Below, in pieces: positions 62,049 through 64,000 of a DNA stretch of 64,000 bases (its first letter is position 1; the number at the start of each line of letters is the position of its first letter). Origin of the DNA: Flaccisagitta enflata. Taxonomy: Eukaryota; Chaetognatha; Sagittoidea; Aphragmophora. A model generated the notes under the pieces. It was not told the origin of the DNA, ran no database searches, and saw only the letters and a list, made by a program, of their open reading frames with translations. The DNA lies in contig OZ231128.1 in assembly GCA_965153355.1 (NCBI GenBank), positions 35,216,001-35,280,000 of the forward strand, given 5' to 3'. Both the position numbers and the translations under genes were made by a program.

Positions 62049-62645
62049 GACTATTTTGGGTAGCGGCCCCGGAGGGAACAATGTCCTGTAGAACACAGGG
62101 GACTTTCGTTCGTTTTTGTTCGTTTGTTCATTTATCCGTTTGTCCCCCCCCAGCCTTCTCAGGCCTGAAATCTGCCGTCTTAGGCCTGAAATATGCCCTC
62201 TCAGGCCTGAAATCTGCTCTCTCAGGCCTTAAATTTGCCTTCCCAAACCTGAAAACAGCTCTCTCAGGCCCTAATATGTCCTCTCAGGCCTGAAAACTGC
62301 CCTCTCAGGCCTTGAATCTGCCCTATCAGACCCAAAATCTGCTCTCTCAGGCCTTAAATCTTCCCTCTCAGATTCAAGGCCTAGGAGGGCAGATTTCAGG
62401 CCTGAGAGGGTAGATTTCAGGCCTGAGAGGATAGATTTCAGGCCTGAGAGGACTGATTCTAGGCCTGAGAGGGCCTGGGGGGATGGACGGATGCATGGTT
62501 GAACAAACAAACGAAAGTCCCCTGTGTTCTGCAGGACATTGTCCTCTACAGTGCCGCTGCCCTGCTTCCTGTCATTCCTATTCATAACCATGCAAAGCAG
62601 GGCAACGGGTATCGCTGACCACATATTGCCCTTGGGCGACTGGTT
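62049..62645 (+). mobile_element. GAE copy 5, with inverted array halves
   Basis: The left arm GGGTAGCGGCCCCGGAGGGA, TGTCCTGTAGAACACAGGGG, ACTTTCGTTCG is mirrored by the right arm CGAAAGTCCCCTGTGTTCTG, GACATTGTCC, GCCGCTGCCC (62510-62565). The array TCTCAGGCCTGAAATCTGCC runs forward to about 62370 and inverted from about 62378 to 62480. It ends GGCAACGGGTATCGCTGACC. Confidence 0.8.
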
Positions 62646-62931
62646 ACTTTTTTGGCGTTTTAGAGCTTTTTTAGCATACGGCTCCTGCCAAAATGCCCCA
62701 GTGAAATCCTCCTGCACTGCTCCTGCCCACCCGCACACGACTAGGGTAGCCGTGTATCCGGCCTTGTTCTCCTCTCGATCTTTTATGCCTTCTTTTACCA
62801 TTCTTTGTATTGGCAGACTGCATTGGTCCTCAGCCTCTCACTTAACTTCTAACAAGCCCAAGAGGGCAACTGTCGCGTGCCTTGTCCTATATCAGTACAA
62901 ATTTTCTGAGCACAAAATGAACAGAAAAAAA

Positions 62932-63127
62932 AACAAGGCCGGATACACGGCCACCAGTTGCGGACAGGTGGGCAGGGGCGGAAATGCGCGTTTTCCCACT
63001 TTCCAACTCGAGCGTGACGGACCAACCGACCGACCGACCGACCGACCGACCGACCGACCAACCAACCAACCAACCGACCAACCGACCGACAAACCCTCGT
63101 ATAGAGTTGCGTGTCCGCAACTGAAAA
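62932..63127 (+). mobile_element. HER, complete copy (TTGCGGAC subtype)
   Basis: AACAAGGCCGGATACACGGC, the subterminal AGTTGCGGAC at 62956-62965 and core GGTGGGCAGGGGCGGAAATG. (CGAC)n/(CAAC)n at 63013-63090 precedes the hairpin AGTTGCGTGTCCGCAACT at 63105-63122, then GAAAAG. The hairpin arm exactly complements the subterminal motif. Confidence 0.88.
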
Positions 63128-63364
63128 GAGAAAATAACCGAATATACTCGAAAATAACCGAAAAAAACACAAAAATAACCGAAAATTACCGAAAATAAGC
63201 AAAAATAACCAAAAATAATTGAAAGTACCTTAAGTACCCCAAAGTCCCCAAAAGTACCTTAAATTATCTTAAAAAGACAAAATTTTAAAAAAAAGTTATG
63301 GAGGGACTGATGGACCGACCGACCGACAGGGCAAGTTCTAGAGTCGCGTGCACGCGACTGAAAA
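63128..63364 (+). mobile_element. HER, left-truncated copy with decamer array
   Basis: AAAATAACCG units (63131-63215) and AAGTACCTTAAGTACCCC words precede GGACCGACCGACCGAC. The hairpin palindrome AGTCGCGTGCACGCGACT closes it, then GAAAAT. The preceding copy may have inserted into this one's array, removing its left end from view. Confidence 0.7.
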
Positions 63365-63829
63365 TTGTGGTTGGTGTTTGCTTTCAATCAGTTTACATGA
63401 TATCTCAAACACATCAAGACGTAGAGATCAGTTTCATGTGCATTTATATCAGAGACGTTTTGACAAATGTTGAGCTCTCATTAATCAGTGGTGAAGAGGG
63501 GAGAGAAGAAGAGCGAGAGGGTTTTTTTGAAAGGGAAGGGCAACGGGATTATGAAGGACAATCAACTGATATGGAAAAGGCATTTTCAGAGTGTCACTGA
63601 AGAAGGGTCAATGACATTGTCTATTTTGGCTAATTGACTTCCATTTCCGTTGCGCAAGATTCCTGACGTTCATTGGTCAGAGCGGAGGAAAATGAAGAAT
63701 GATTACCATATGCAAATGAGTTTATTGCAATTCTGAATCCCATGGGATTGGGAGAGAGAAGAAATGCCAAGGAATTGTAGGAGGAATTTTTTCTCGTTCC
63801 CATTTGATCTCTTTTCTGTTACTCTTTTA

Positions 63830-63831
<2 letters not shown>
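63365..63831. other. Spacer, no gene supported
   Basis: Plain sequence. A 100-codon frame (63298-63600) starts inside the HER and has no motif. Confidence 0.5.
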
Positions 63832-63869
<38 letters not shown>

Positions 63870-63911
63870 CTCGCTCTCGCTCTCGCTCTCGCTCTCGCTC
63901 TCTCTCTCTCA
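63832..63911. repeat. (CT)n with phased CTCTCG hexamers
   Basis: Pure CT, then GCTCTC units at about 63866-63900, then CT. Confidence 0.96.
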
Positions 63912-64000
63912 TTCTTTCTCACTCCCATATTCGATCTCTATGCTATCCAGTACCCACAAACAAATATTCCCTCAGCGTGATCATAAGGTTTGTCTCCTCT

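Larger units (their letters stand above)
61556..62770 (-). mobile_element. HER copy whose core is two GAE units
   Basis: The hairpin side AGTCGCATGTCTCTACC and GCTATGTCGGTCCGTCC lies at 61561-61597. The opposite end, CCGCACACGACTAGGGTAGC then CGTGTATCCGGCCTTGTT, lies at about 62730-62768. Everything between is GAE modules plus the HER core phrase CTCCTGCCAAAATGCCCC. The hairpin's second arm is damaged. Confidence 0.65.

Overview
This 64 kb window is gene-free repeat landscape from a eukaryotic nuclear genome. I found no cellular protein-coding gene, rRNA or tRNA gene that I can support. The long open frames lie almost all in microsatellites or trinucleotide-rich DNA and are artefacts of periodic sequence. 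Very long (CT/GA)n, (GT/CA)n, (GAA/TTC)n and (GAAA)n tracts, a Tc1/mariner relic, an LTR retroelement, foldback elements and a hairpin-ended interspersed repeat with a GTCY-type tetranucleotide tract suggest an animal, plausibly a marine invertebrate. No marker gene fixes the species.

The dominant component is one interspersed family, called HER here (hairpin-ended repeat), with about 30 copies, remnants and fragments on both strands. Read in one orientation it starts AACAAGGCC, carries a subterminal motif such as AGTCGCGTGC about 15-25 bases in, then a variable core, a degenerate (GGAC/CGAC)n tract, and ends in a hairpin built from the same motif followed by CTAAAA. Feature strand + means that orientation. 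Cores range from about 60 bp to nearly 2 kb of tandem arrays. The architecture resembles non-autonomous Helentrons (HINE, DINE-1/mini-me, bivalve pearl), but no replicase/helicase gene is present. A second family (GAE) starts GGGCAGCGG and carries arrays of 20-21 bp units; several GAE copies sit inside HER elements.

Layout: 1-5.2 kb holds tandem repeats, a foldback element, HER copies and a second hairpin-ended element. 5.2-16 kb is mostly plain AT-rich DNA with microsatellites, two GAE copies (one with perfect 60-bp inverted repeats) and, near 16.2-16.8 kb, a Tc1-like relic. 17.4-19.2 kb is a long HER. 19.8-27.2 kb is a complete LTR element with 1,700-bp LTRs, 5-bp target duplication, lysine-tRNA-type primer site, polypurine tract and only a small Gag-like zinc-knuckle ORF. 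27.4-30.2 kb is a three-level nest: a HER split by a foldback that is itself split by another HER. 30-64 kb alternates microsatellites, HER copies and plain spacer, with small inverted-repeat elements near 39.2 and 58.3 kb.

The non-microsatellite content is thus a set of non-autonomous mobile elements nested in one another. The partner enzymes would have to be encoded elsewhere in the genome.
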